Shown here: one piece after another, positions 23,297-33,676 of the stretch | How positions within the stretch are numbered: position 1 is the stretch's first letter | Layout: every line of letters begins with the position of its first letter | NCBI GenBank assembly: GCA_933228895.1 | Contig: OW121854.1 | Span: forward strand, 56,648,609 to 56,712,608 | Direction of reading: 5' to 3' | From: Platycnemis pennipes | Lineage: Eukaryota; Arthropoda; Insecta; Odonata; Platycnemididae | Length of the DNA: 64,000 nucleotides | Made by a program: the position numbers and the translations under genes | Notes under the pieces: generated by a model | The model's input: only the letters and a program-made list of their open reading frames with translations | What the model was told of the DNA's origin: nothing | The model's database searches: none

Positions 23297-25536
23297 CCAT
23301 TAGTTACCATAGCATTACTTCCTCCTCCGAATCTCCGGCTAGCATCAGTTTTCGTCAGACAGGTAGGAGCTCCAGATTCGCCTGAGAGTCCCCCAGCGCC
23401 TACGAGGCGCTGGGGGACCGGACGCCGAATTATTCGTACGCTTCGTTATCATCAAGATGACGAAAAGAGTTTCCGTCAACGAGCTGCACGTCTTCTTGTC
23501 TTCCAAAATCTTTCCTTTCGCCAGATGGATGGTCGCGCACTTATCCAATCCGCATTCCATCCCTATATCCTCACTGTATCTGCGTACGGTGTCCAACGCC
23601 AAGCGCAGGTCTTCCGCGCTTGAAGCATAAAGCTTCAGGTCATCCATAGGAAAGATGGGTGACCTTATGCTCCATTTTTGACGCGATACCGTACATATAT
23701 CCCCTACCTCGTCTCAACTGAACGGTCAGTGGGAGGAGAGATAAACAGAACAGGAGGGGACTGAGGCTATCGCCTTGAAAAATGCCACGGTGGTATGTTA
23801 CCAAATCCGTGTTGACGGTCTTCTTGCCAGATGGTATGCCGAAACGCGTCTTCTACAGTGTTAACAGGTGTTCCATGCAGGACACAACCTCTGGGTGACC
23901 TTTCATGTACCTCAGCATGGCTATAATCAGCTCATGAGAGGTGGTATCAAAAGCTTTCTTATATTCCACCCAGCCCATTGACAGGTTATGCTTGTATTAA
24001 CAAGCGTCCTGGCTCACGCACCTATCAATGAGCAGGTTGTCCTTGCATCCCGCGATGCCTTTCTTCGTGCTCCCCTGCTCATACACTTCCTTCCATACCT
24101 GTTGGACGTGGCAAAGGTAAGGTCCAAGATGGAAGTTAACGCCTTATATACAGTGTTGATACAGGTTATAGGGCGATAGTTCTTCGGATCGGACAAGTCT
24201 CCCTTTTTCGGTATTAAAACCGTTCGCCCCTCAGTCAGCAGGGCGAAATTGGCTCCGTCTCTGACAGGAAGGATGTGAAGATTCTGGCAAGGTGTTTATG
24301 CGTGGAAGGGAACTTTTTCCACCAGAAGTTATTCACTGCGTCCATTCCTGGAGCAGTGAAGTTCTTCTTGCCATAGAAGGCCTTCTTCACATCACTTTTC
24401 GTGACTGAAGTGGGACGATCCATAATCTCTAGGTGGAGGTCACAGAAGTCTTAAATGGCTGCAGTGCATTCGTTGAATGGCTTCGTGGTCTGGTAGATGT
24501 CCTTCCAAAAACATTCCACCTCCGGGACAGTTGGTGGTGTTTGGACAACGGGTGGAGGGTGTCGGAAGAGACGGGACGGCTGAATGTAGAAGGTGGAGTT
24601 CTCCTTCCTCTTGACCAACATCTACCTCGCAGTTGTAAAAGCCCGCACCCGATACACCTCGTGCTGCTTACTCTTTTTTTTCTGTATGTGATATGCTCTC
24701 CGGATCGCACTAGCAATGCGCTTGACCTTCGGCGTAAAGGCCCGACCGGAGGAAATGTAATCCATCACTCACTGAAATCTCGACACCTGTTGTCATGCCA
24801 GAGTGATTTTGGCATTAAGCTGTTTAAGCCTATTTGCTGCTTTTGTCTCCCAAGTGGTAGACACTCGGGGAGAGGCCAACAGTTTTGCGGTAGCATATAC
24901 TACGTAGTCTATTTTCTAGAGGTTGGTCGTTTCCGTCAGGATCATATCTACGATGTCATTCACCTGGGCAAGCTGTTGGTTCCGAAGAGAAATTTTATGA
25001 TGAACATTTCTCTGCCTGGTAGTCGTCTCATTGTAGTTTATAGTGCTTTCTAACCGCCTGGGTAAATCAGGATCGGCCTTCGGCTCGTCTCCATTCACCG
25101 AAAGATCGGTGGAAGCTACGGCAGTAGGAGGTTCATCTCCCTTTGTAAGAGATAGAGCCTATGTCGGTGGTGTACTACTCTGACCTTGCGGTTGGGGTTT
25201 CATTTTGTTGCGCAGGTGATTGGCGTAGTCGCGCAGACTCTGCTGCAACAGATGGTTAAATTCAGGATGCATCTCACACTAGAAGCTAGAAGGTCTTCCC
25301 TCAGGGTCTCCGTCCACTCCATGCGAGCTCCCTTCTTCGATGGCATAGATTTGCCACACCCAACTCTACTAGGACCCCCATCCGAGAAGAGCCGGTTGTG
25401 GATGGCGTTACTGGAATTCTTCGGAACCCAGAACTTCCGCGAGAGGGGAGGTTAACCCCACAAACAGACGGCCACCATTAGCCGACCGAAGTCGTTACCG
25501 GGGACGCCACGAGGGCGTTGGTCCATTTTTGACCTC
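23297..25536 (-). mobile_element. R4/Dong-like non-LTR retrotransposon, decayed, between TAA repeats (minus)
   Basis: Minus-strand frames read in retrotransposon order: MDQRP near the 5' end (about 25,515), APGMDAVNNFWWKKFPSTHK (about 24,290-24,360), DPKNYRPITCINTVYKALTS (about 24,140-24,190), a KAFDTTSHELI-type segment (about 23,930-23,960), GIFQGDSLSP (recoverable with a frameshift near 23,780), MDDLKLYASSAEDL (about 23,600-23,645) and MECGLDKCATIHLAKGK (about 23,520-23,560). These are reverse transcriptase blocks of the R2/R4 superclade, including the catalytic MDD of the YMDD box. The usual C-terminal restriction-like endonuclease is absent; the element stops about 220 bp after the last RT block. 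TAA/ATT microsatellites on both sides agree with the TAA-repeat targeting known for Dong elements. Stops and frameshifts make it non-functional. Confidence 0.75.
23388..23418. repeat. Perfect 14-bp GC-rich hairpin inside the R4-like element
   Basis: Arms 23388-23401 and 23405-23418 are perfectly complementary around a 3-base loop (ACG). It lies between the last RT block and the element's 3' border, so it may be a 3' UTR structure or a small insertion. There is no T-run that would suggest a terminator. Confidence 0.6.
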
Positions 25537-25565
25537 TTATTATTATTATTATTATTATTATTATT
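25537..25565. repeat. ATT/TAA microsatellite, right border of R4-like element
   Basis: About nine perfect ATT units. On the minus strand this is an AAT/TAA run directly upstream of the element's 5' end. Confidence 0.85.
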
Positions 25566-26590
25566 TAATGTTCTGGGCCATTCTGTTCCCTGGAACAAAT
25601 ACAAAAATAAAGTAGAAATTTATATATTTGCCTCAAGAGCAAAAATACCATGCATAATTTAATTATTTTACACAATAGCAACACAACACTAGCAAAACAC
25701 TAAATTTTAATATTTCAGTCAAATGTTGAAACGGTATTTTAACAGCAACATAAACAGTATTTAACAGTAACAGTAGAAACAGTGTAACAGAAACAGTAGA
25801 GACAAATTTCCGTACGATTATTTACATGATTGACGAATCTCTATTTCCGGAACTCTCGTTTTCCCCTAACCTTAGCGTCCTCCCGCGCGATAAAGCGTAG
25901 AAGGGGAATGAATAAAATAAAATCGTTGAATGAATAAATATTTCGTCCTGGCACCGCTCACATCCCGCCAAAGTTCGGTCCTTTTGGGACGGCAGAATGG
26001 AAAAGGATTCATGGAAGTAGGCGGGATTAAAAGAGTACGTGGAATGTCAATATGTAGATGTCATGTTATTTTTTTTTATCTGACCCCCCACGGGATCCAC
26101 GTGTAAGAGTCAATCGTGATTGGAACCGATGGAATAAATCGGGCGGGTCGAGACATTTCCCCGGAAACTTTGGCGGATGCGCGTGTCCCTTTTGTTCCCA
26201 GAATCAGTCCGTGGCTCCACGGTGATACACCCAAAAATCCAAACCGCCCAAAGAGAGAGTCAACAAAGCCAGTTTGTGTGTAGCCGTCGCTCATCAATGA
26301 CCCCACACACGTGTAACATGCTAATACGAGAGAGAGGGAAAGGTTGATTTGTTGGTACAGATTGTTTCATTCCTCTTTTCATCTTTGCCCGTTTCGCCGC
26401 CGGAAGTGAATGCCAGACTGCAGGTGTACGTTATGTATGTGCTTGCTTCGTAGATGGACCATGCGTGCGGTTTGTTGATTACAGAAGACCCCACTGCAGT
26501 TGCTGGAAAATTCATGAAAAACTCGTTGAAAAAAACCCGTTTTGCACAAAATATAACAGCGAAAATGTGACTTTTTTCTAATGTAGGTTT
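25566..26590. other. Unassigned DNA
   Basis: Positions 25,730-25,800 contain a loose tandem of AACAGTA-type units. Positions 26,080-26,320 are GC-richer with no recognised content. Frames up to 107 codons (26,321-26,644, minus) carry no motif. Confidence 0.4.
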
Positions 26591-26731
26591 GAGAGCAAGA
26601 AATAAATAGTGAGTAGAATAGACCAGGCAAATATACCAGGGCATTCTTTCAAAAGAAGAATCTACTTACAGCAGGAAATACAAGCATGGAAGTAAGGAAA
26701 CAGTTTATCAGAACATACATCTGGATTGAAG
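26591..26731 (+). mobile_element. RTE-like LINE fragment, partial duplicate
   Basis: Nearly identical to 27,050-27,167 (for example GCATTCTTTCAAAAGAAGAA, then CAGCAGGAAATACAA). It stops where repeat family E begins. Because it corresponds to a later part of the element than the sequence that follows family E, it is a separate copy or a local duplication, not the left half of a simple interruption. Confidence 0.7.
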
Positions 26732-26733
26732 GA

Positions 26734-26838
26734 TACGGATTGAAGGATAAAAATGGTGAGATATTAAAGCATTAAGATGCATATCAAGCACTATCGCTTA
26801 TTGCCAATTGCTGTATATAATAAGTTGGCGTTTCTACC
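26734..26838 (+). repeat. Dispersed repeat family E, copy 1 (MITE-like)
   Basis: Matches the reverse complement of 39143-39285 from ACGGATTGAAGGATAAAAAT through GGCGTTTCTACC, except that the second copy has an extra foldback segment. It lies between two RTE-like fragments. Non-coding; type unknown. Confidence 0.65.
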
Positions 26839-27585
26839 AGAGAGGGAGCTGAATAAGATGCTAACAACCATGGAAAGGACTATGGCCAGATATCAGCTGA
26901 AGATAAATAAGAAGAAGACTAAGATATTGGTGTGCAGTAAGAAAGAAGAGGCGAAAAACAATGTCAAACTAGGAAAACAAAAACTTGAAGAGGTTAAAGA
27001 GTTATGTTATCTAGGAAGCCGAGTAACCAACGATGGACGAAGCAAGGAAGAAATAGTAGAATAGCCCAGGCAAAGAGGGCATTCTTTCAAAAGAAGAATC
27101 TGCTTACAGCAGGAAATACAATCATAGAAGTAAGGAAACAGTTCATCAGAACATACATCTGGAGCATTTTCCTTTATGGTAGTGAATCACGGACGATGAC
27201 AGCAGCAGAGAAGAAGAGGATAGAAGCATTTGAAATGTGGTGCTACAGAAGAATGCTAAAGATTAAATGGATCGACCGAGTAAGTGACGAGGAAGTGCTA
27301 AGAAGAGTAGGAGAAAAGAGAAGTCTGCTGACAACTCTAAAAAGAAGAAGGGAAAACTTAATCGGCCATATCTTGATACACGATGGCCTGATGAAGACTA
27401 TCGTCGAGGGAAAAGTGAACGGGAAGATTGGAAAAGGCAGGCCTCGTATGAGATACATGGGACAGGTTGTGAAGAATGTAAAAGAGAAGAATTACGTCAC
27501 AATGAAAAGGTTGCCCGATAGAAGAATCGAGTGGAAAGCTGCGTCAAACCAATCCTAGGATTGTTGACCAATGATGATGAGGTTT
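26839..27585 (+). mobile_element. RTE-like endonuclease-reverse transcriptase, C-terminal part (best-preserved copy)
   Basis: Two overlapping frames (26,777-27,064 and 27,004-27,558) join by one frameshift near 27,055. They read LNKMLTTMERTMARYQLKIN, KKTKILVCSKK, ELCYLGSRVTNDGRSKEEI, RIAQAKRAFF, IWSIFLYGSESRTMT, IEAFEMWCYRRMLKIKW, LIGHILIHDGLMKTIVEGKV, GKGRPRMRYM and the terminal ASNQS. This is the post-catalytic thumb and C-terminal region of the arthropod LINE proteins often annotated craniofacial development protein 2-like or endonuclease-reverse transcriptase. The apurinic-type endonuclease and the catalytic YADD part are missing, so it is 5'-truncated. It ends with ATGATGATGAGG, consistent with an RTE 3' end. 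Five or more other copies lie in this window. Confidence 0.85.
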
Positions 27586-29121
27586 GAGATCGATTGAAGA
27601 AGTAATTTATTCTTGAAAACGATGAGTTCAAAGAAGGAAATGATATCTAAAATCTCAATGATTAGTGCAACCTCTTAGTCATTCTGATTTGCTGCACTTC
27701 ATTCAACTTTTAACGTTTCGGAAATGTACCAGAAATCACCGTTATTTTGACTTAATATTGGGTATTGCATATGAATATCGAGGTTTTTTAGTGTTTTGGT
27801 TTTGCATGGTTTTAGTATTTTTCCAATACGGTTCAAATTTTCAGGCATATCAATAATGACTAGTAATTTCTATGAACTTTTATAACTTTTTTTATGGTAG
27901 TTTGTTGATTCTATGTCATATATGTTGTTTCTTACACCCGTCTTTCAGGATGTATTGTTCTTATTCCACTTCCTTCTTTTTCTTGTTATTCATATTGACA
28001 AGGTCACTTTTAGACTACTCAGGCGTACATGCGTATTTCACCCTACATATTTATTATTTTCACACGATACATTCCGGTTGCTAGAGGTGATCATAATTGT
28101 CTGAGGGCTAATCAGAATATAAATAAATTATTATTCAATGCTTGTTAAATAGTCCTAAATGCTTAATGATACAATTTCGAGTTTCTTCCCCACAGCAAGT
28201 CGTTTTCAAGCTGGAGGAGAGTAGAGGGATTTGAAGGGTGGGAAGGAAGGGAGAAATGAAACCCGGCATCTTCATTAGAGTGCCCTTGTCGTAATACAAC
28301 AAAGAGTTCACATGGAAAGGTAAAAATATAACCCACAACCTTACCTTAGTATGGCACTATGTGATGGAGGGTGAAGATCTCATTAAATTTGCATACCCCT
28401 CTACTCGGATGAGTGAAATCACATTGATCCTCGCATATCACACTGATATGCGAGGGTTTAATCGGGGTTTAATCTTGTTTAATCTATCATCTCTATACCA
28501 TTCTCCCTGCAAATGATTGCTGCTGGTTATATTAGGCTCTTTCTAAGTTTTAACGTTCATCGATACGTTCATTAATATAAGAAGTTTACTGCTGTAAGTT
28601 CCATTCGTTAAAGGGAACACACAACTTGAAATGAACGTATCTGCATTTAAGTATCAAAAGGGATTCCGATGGAGTATCTCATAAACTACCGGGATGCGAA
28701 CACTTGCTATCGGAATATAAAACCGGTACTTAAACCACCACATCAATTTTGTATCTCTTCAACCGGTCTTCTACCGCCACACATACACATTTCCATGTTT
28801 CCCGATAAGTTAGTAGTGGAAACTACAGCACTCCTATTAGGGCGATATAAAGGAAGGACCCTTTACGCCCACCTTTCCAAGACCCATCGTGACCTCATGT
28901 GTGGCGGTGACCCTTTGGGAGAAAGGACTCCCGACCCCTTCTCTTCCGTTCTCTATGCCCTCCTTCTCCGGACCCTCGGGCACCCATCCTCCTAAAAGGT
29001 TCAGGTGCCCTGATGGTCGCCAATTCCCTCTTCCGGGTCGGTTAGGGCTTTATACAGACCCTTGCGCCCTGCTCAGTAGCAAAATTCCGCCAATGACAAA
29101 ACTAAACTCCCAGGGAATTTA
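27586..29121. other. Unassigned DNA
   Basis: AT-rich to 28,650, then more GC-rich to 29,110. A 108-codon plus frame at 28,669-28,995 has no known motif. The GC-richer part directly precedes repeat family C copy 2 and may belong to the same longer repeat. Confidence 0.4.
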
Positions 29122-29320
29122 GCCAAGTGGCACGGAGTTGAATAATTGGTAGAAAGGAACGGTGAGTGAACCGTAACCACCGTAACTTATCAAATGTGTA
29201 AGGACTACTGGAGCGGCTGAATTATTTATATCCCTTATAATTATACCGACAATTATCGCGAATTATCCTGTAATATTCTCACCAAAGAACTTTTACCAAG
29301 AAAAAACCCAAATACGACAC
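29122..29320 (+). repeat. Dispersed repeat family C, copy 2
   Basis: Ordered similarity to 23048-23220 (AAGTGGCACGGAGTTG, TTGGTAGAAAGGAACGGTGAG, CCTTATAATTATACC, and an AAGAAAAAACCCAAATACGACAC end). The divergence indicates an old family. Confidence 0.55.
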
Positions 29321-29429
29321 AGCAAAATTATTGGCTCAAATTTCCCGAACGATCATGGTTCTGCTGGTTATGCTAGGTCTTCAAAGAATATATATACTGC
29401 TCTGCTTTTTATCCCACTAAATTCTCAAA

Positions 29430-30240
29430 TACTACCCTGATCATCATCATAAGACAACAACCCTAAGATTAGTCTCCAAGTTGATTCTTTTATCAGCCAA
29501 CTTCTTGATATTTACATAAGTCTAATCTTTCACAACCTTCACTACTTTCTTCCTATATTTCCTACGAATCCTTCATTATCTACATTTGCATCTACATTTA
29601 ATCTCGTGAACCACTGCATTTATATTGACAAGTTTTACGGATACTTTCATCATAATCATCGCCATGAGTCAGCAATCTTAAAATTGGTTTAAAACTGCTC
29701 TCCTCTTGGTTTCTCGTATCGGCTAATCTCTTCATAATCACATAGTTTACATGATTTTCTTCTTGCTATATACATCTCATTTGAGGCCTTCCTTTTCCAT
29801 CATTCCCATTCATTTGTCCATCGGTGATTGTTTTCATCCTCTCATCATATATCAGGATATGGGCGATTAAGATGTCCCTTTTTTTTCAATGTTATCAGCA
29901 GACTTCTTTTCTCCCAAACTTCACAGGACTTTGTTAGTCCAGTGGTCAACCTATTTATCTTCATCATTTTTCCATAGCACCACATTTCGGATGCTTCCAG
30001 CCTTGACTTTCTGATTTTGTTATCATCTATAGTACACTTTATCTCCCTGCAAAAATTAGCATATTTTCTTTCGCTTTTCATTTCGACTAAATTGCCCATT
30101 CAAATCCCCACTTATCCTCACCTTTCTAGCATTCTTTTTTCCTTAGCCATCTTACGAATCCCTTTCACCACTTGTAAATTTTTCCTTTCACCCACACTTC
30201 CTCCTATATTTTTCAAGAGACTTCCTTTCTACCTTGACTA
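29430..30240 (-). mobile_element. RTE-like LINE 3' region (minus)
   Basis: The minus strand reads KSRLEASEMWCYGKMMKINR, WEKRSLLITLKKK and, after a frameshift, GRPQMRC and KRLADT, matching the order in 26,839-27,585. The 3' end at the low-coordinate side carries ATGATGATGATCA-type sequence. Stops and shifts make it a pseudo-copy. Confidence 0.7.
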
Positions 30241-31160
30241 GACGTGGTCTTCAGCTTAATCTGAATTTGCATAGAACCTGAATGCCACCTTGAATGTTTA
30301 CGGCAGGAGCTGCGCAATCACAAAAAAAACATCCTTAATATACCTGCATTAGGCATCCTTATAAATGCATATTAGGCACAGTACTGCTTAATTAGTGGAA
30401 TATTTTGCAACTGTATACACTAGACATGTGCTACTGAATGAATTATATCTTGGAAGGAATATAATTTTTAATAACTTTTTAGGCATTTGTTAAATTTCAT
30501 TTATTTGCAATCCCTTTCAGTCATGATAAGTTACAGTTAACAAGTCTTTTCTACAGTCATAGGTAAGAGAATTGGCGATCTATTGGTGGAAATAATGTGA
30601 TCTTTTCATATACAAACTCTATTAGATTCGGAAATAAAAAATATGGAAAACTCCCATATTAACATCTTGCCAAAAAATATGATTAGACTATTAAATAATT
30701 ATCTTATTGCATCGGATGCGTGAGGATAGGTACACACATAACGTATAGATTCATGCAGATTAAATGTAATATAGTTGAGACTTAAGGCACAGAAAACCAC
30801 GTCAAAAGGCTTTGCAAGAAGTTTCTCCATAAATCAATGTCATTAAATTTGCCACATGCCACTGAATTGATACCCTAGACCCACAAGTGCATATGCGTTG
30901 GAGACTGGTCGCGTGAACTGGCACCCGCTAGAGGGAGGGATTGGCTGTGTTCGCAGGCTATGGGAAGGAGTATTTAGGGTATTAGTGATGTAATCTGGGG
31001 GAGGGTAAGGAGTGGAGTGGTTGGCATTATGGCCGATCGAGAGGGTTTGGAGAGTTCGAAATGTCCAGCATGTGGACCAAGAGATTGAACTTGGAGTTAC
31101 CTCAAGTGGAACATGAGAGAAAATTGGTCATTTGGTCGGATAGGGGGAGGGAGTATTGGG
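30241..31160. other. Unassigned AT-rich DNA
   Basis: No motif, RNA or duplication that I can support. Confidence 0.45.
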
Positions 31161-31320
31161 TGATGAAAGCAACATCATCACTAGTCATCGATTGATTAGA
31201 TGTGGCCCTCCTCTCAATTTTTTTATCAGCTAAACTCCTGAAATTAATTTGATACATATTTTCTTTTCCATACTTAACCACTTGCTCAATATATCCCATC
31301 CGAGTTGCTTTCCATTTTTG
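31161..31320 (-). mobile_element. RTE-like LINE extreme 3' end (minus)
   Basis: The minus strand reads RMGYIEQVVKYGKENMYQIN, SLADKKIERRATSNQS, then TSDD from a GATGATG 3' end. This is the same C terminus (YMGQVVKN..., RLPDRRIEWKAASNQS) as at 27.5 kb. Only the last 55 residues or so are present. Confidence 0.7.
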
Positions 31321-31475
31321 CGATTCTTTTTAGTAAAGTCTCACTCAACACCCATGTTGTGAGTCCATCACATTCCATATTATAATCCGGTCTTGGTAGC
31401 AGAACTTTTCTTGTAATTTCTTACACCTTCTGCTCCTACACGATGGCGCAATAATGTACTTTTCACCGTACATTG

Positions 31476-31544
31476 ATAATACCTACACAATAAAACAGCC
31501 CCTGTGATGATGCCTAAAGCGTTGAAACGCGTGTAGTGTATTAT
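31476..31544 (+). ncRNA. Hammerhead-like core with short inverted arms (plus)
   Basis: Core CTGTGATGA (31503-31511, a two-base insertion relative to CTGATGA), TGCCTAAAGCGTT, then GAAAC (31524-31528). The arms 31476-31488 and 31531-31544 are inverted copies over 13-14 bp with one indel. Same architecture as at 5.4, 12.7 and 20.7 kb, but the imperfect core makes it the least certain. Confidence 0.35.
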
Positions 31545-32955
31545 TATGTATCTATTTAATTAAGTGGACAGTACAACTCTTGTGTTTAATTTTAAGTCTG
31601 AAGTAAACAGATTGTTTCAGGATTTGCTGTTTGGAACTTTTTCTTGTTATAAAGAAAAAACTTAAAGCAGTATAATCCACCGGCCAAGATTTCAACCTTT
31701 ATAATGACGGTGGCCTATTGAAACCTTGGTCAGTGGTAATAAACAGTGTGCATCGTACTACATCAATTTTTGTAGTACATATGAGGCATATAATTTCAAT
31801 TGCCCTTGTATTAAGTAAGATTGTTGTTATTTGTTCTTCTATACGGGTGAATATTTCAGATGTAAGCTATGATGAAATGTTACATTTCATCCATTGTAGT
31901 ATTACAAGCTGTTGGAAGATTCTTTCTCTGATAGGATGCCTTCCTTCGCCAGGAATAGTTTGCTGACAGAGAATAATACATGAAAAGAAATGATTAATAT
32001 GTTTATCACTTGTTATAGTAGACCAATTCAACTTTTGAGATCTAGACTCGATAAATTTCGACGGAGTTATTCGCTGATATGCACATTAGTAAGATTTCTA
32101 ATGATAAAAATTGGAAAACTAACCTCGACTGGGACTCAAATCAGGATCTCCACTGGGCTTATGTGTTCGCGTAGTTCTTTCAGTTGACTGCTAAGGGAAA
32201 TTTCATGTTCCTTAATTATCTGAATAAAGAAAATACTTATTCATAAATTTTTCTCATTTAAAATCTTGCTTTTGAACATTGATTGGAAGAAAAAAAACTT
32301 CAGGCATGGTGTCACCAAATATACTTCCCTTTTTGTGGCTCAAAATTATCTGTTGTTAAATGAGCATCAAGAAACATTCGCGAGAAACGATTATGAGAGG
32401 AAAATTTGAAAATTCTTGGTCGAAAATTTACTAAAATTACTAGCGTGCAATAAAATTTTTATCTAGCAGTTTGCGATTTTTTTTATTTCCTTCTGACCGT
32501 TCTTTCTCCGTAATTACGCATATTAGAGCTGCAAAAAAAATAGCTTTCAATGCCTTTTCCACGGAATCTGATTTTTAATTCAAGGAACCCGCCAAAAATT
32601 ATAGCAGCTTACTGAAATTGACGTCATACTTTGTATACAATTTTTTCGTTTTTCGAATGCATGAGAGGTTCTAAAAGCTACTCTCTCGGCAGTGGAACAG
32701 TTACCTCTACCATAAAGGACGGGAATTAAAATCTGCTCTCAAAGAATGAAAAGCGTGTGAGAGGAAATGGAGTGAATATAAGGCTCAGGACACGGGGTAG
32801 CGCGGAGAAGAGAGGTCAGGAAAGGGAGGAAGTTTAGAGGAGGTGGCCGGGTCAGGAAGTGGACGGGGGAAGGCGGCATAGTCGAGTGCTTTGGCATTAG
32901 ACACGGTCAGGCAAAGGTCAGCGGCTGGCAGTCACTTTGCCGGAACTCCCGAGAT
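31545..32955. other. Unassigned DNA, purine-rich at its end
   Basis: AT-rich to about 32,700. Positions 32,750-32,900 are strongly A/G-rich, then switch abruptly to the C/T-rich tract. No coding motif. Confidence 0.4.
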
Positions 32956-33478
32956 GTGCCCCCCCCCCTCTCTCTCCTCTTTCTTTCTCTCCTCTCTCTT
33001 TCTAAATTACTTCCTCTATTCTCTTCCTCTCTCTTTCCCACACTTTTCTCTTTTTTTCTTTCAGCCTTCCTGTGTTTCATCTTTTCTTTCTTCCTCTCCC
33101 TTCTCTTTTTCTCGTCCCTCTCCTCTCTCTCTGTATACTTCTCACCTTTTATCTATCTTCCTTCTCTTTCCATCTCTTTCTCCTTCTCTCTTCTCTCTCT
33201 TTCCTTCGCTCTTCTATGTCTCTCTCTCTCTTCTCTTTTCCTCTGTCTCGCATTTTTTCCATATCTTCTCCAACCTCCTCCTCCTCTCTTCTCTATCTCT
33301 CTCTCTCTCCTCCTTCTCTTTTCCTCTCTCTCTTTTCTCTCTCACTTTCCAGTCTTAACCACTCTCTTCTTTATATTCCGCTCTATTTAACTATCTCTTC
33401 TCTCTATTAATTTCTTCTCCCTTTCTCTTCTTTCTTCTTCACCTCTCTTACTCTTCTCTCCTTCCCCTCGTGTTCCTC
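32956..33478. repeat. Long polypyrimidine/polypurine tract, about 520 bp
   Basis: Almost entirely C and T on the plus strand, made of irregular TCTC, CTCTTT and TTTCT units. Three overlapping plus frames of 112-155 codons rich in Ser, Leu and Phe are products of this composition and not genes. It starts immediately next to the donor of the exon candidate at 33483-33676, so on the minus strand it would be the purine-rich start of an intron. Confidence 0.85.
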
Positions 33479-33482
33479 TTAC

Positions 33483-33676
33483 CTATTGTTTCGTCTATCG
33501 AGCCCTGATTTTATTTTCTCCTGCCACGATACCACACTCGGCACCGCCCTAATCGCTACGGTTTCCCTATAACGATTCACGCCAATTGTGGTCTCCGTGG
33601 TTGGTTTGGTCTGTTCCTTAACCTCACCACTCGCAATATTTTCTGCGCTTTTCCACCTCCTCCGTTCACGGATTCC
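33483..33676 (-). CDS. Candidate internal exon of an unidentified host gene (minus)
   Basis: On the minus strand a pyrimidine-rich acceptor TTTCTTCTATTTCAG| ends at 33677 and the donor AATAG|GTAAGAGG starts at 33482, both near consensus. The 194-bp interval is open through its whole length in one frame: it begins GIRERRRWKSAENIASGEVK, includes ETTIGVNRYRETVAIRAVPS, and ends SWQEKIKSGLDRRNNR with two bases left over for the next codon. The other frames contain stops or run out early. It is not repeated elsewhere in the window and has no transposon motif. The peptide is polar, rich in Arg/Lys/Glu/Thr, probably disordered; I do not recognise the protein. Other exons were not found with confidence. 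It could still be a chance open segment between cryptic sites. Confidence 0.45.

Noticed and set aside
32891..33410. Three overlapping 112-155-codon plus frames
   Set aside because: All arise from the polypyrimidine tract, which cannot encode stop codons when purines are absent.
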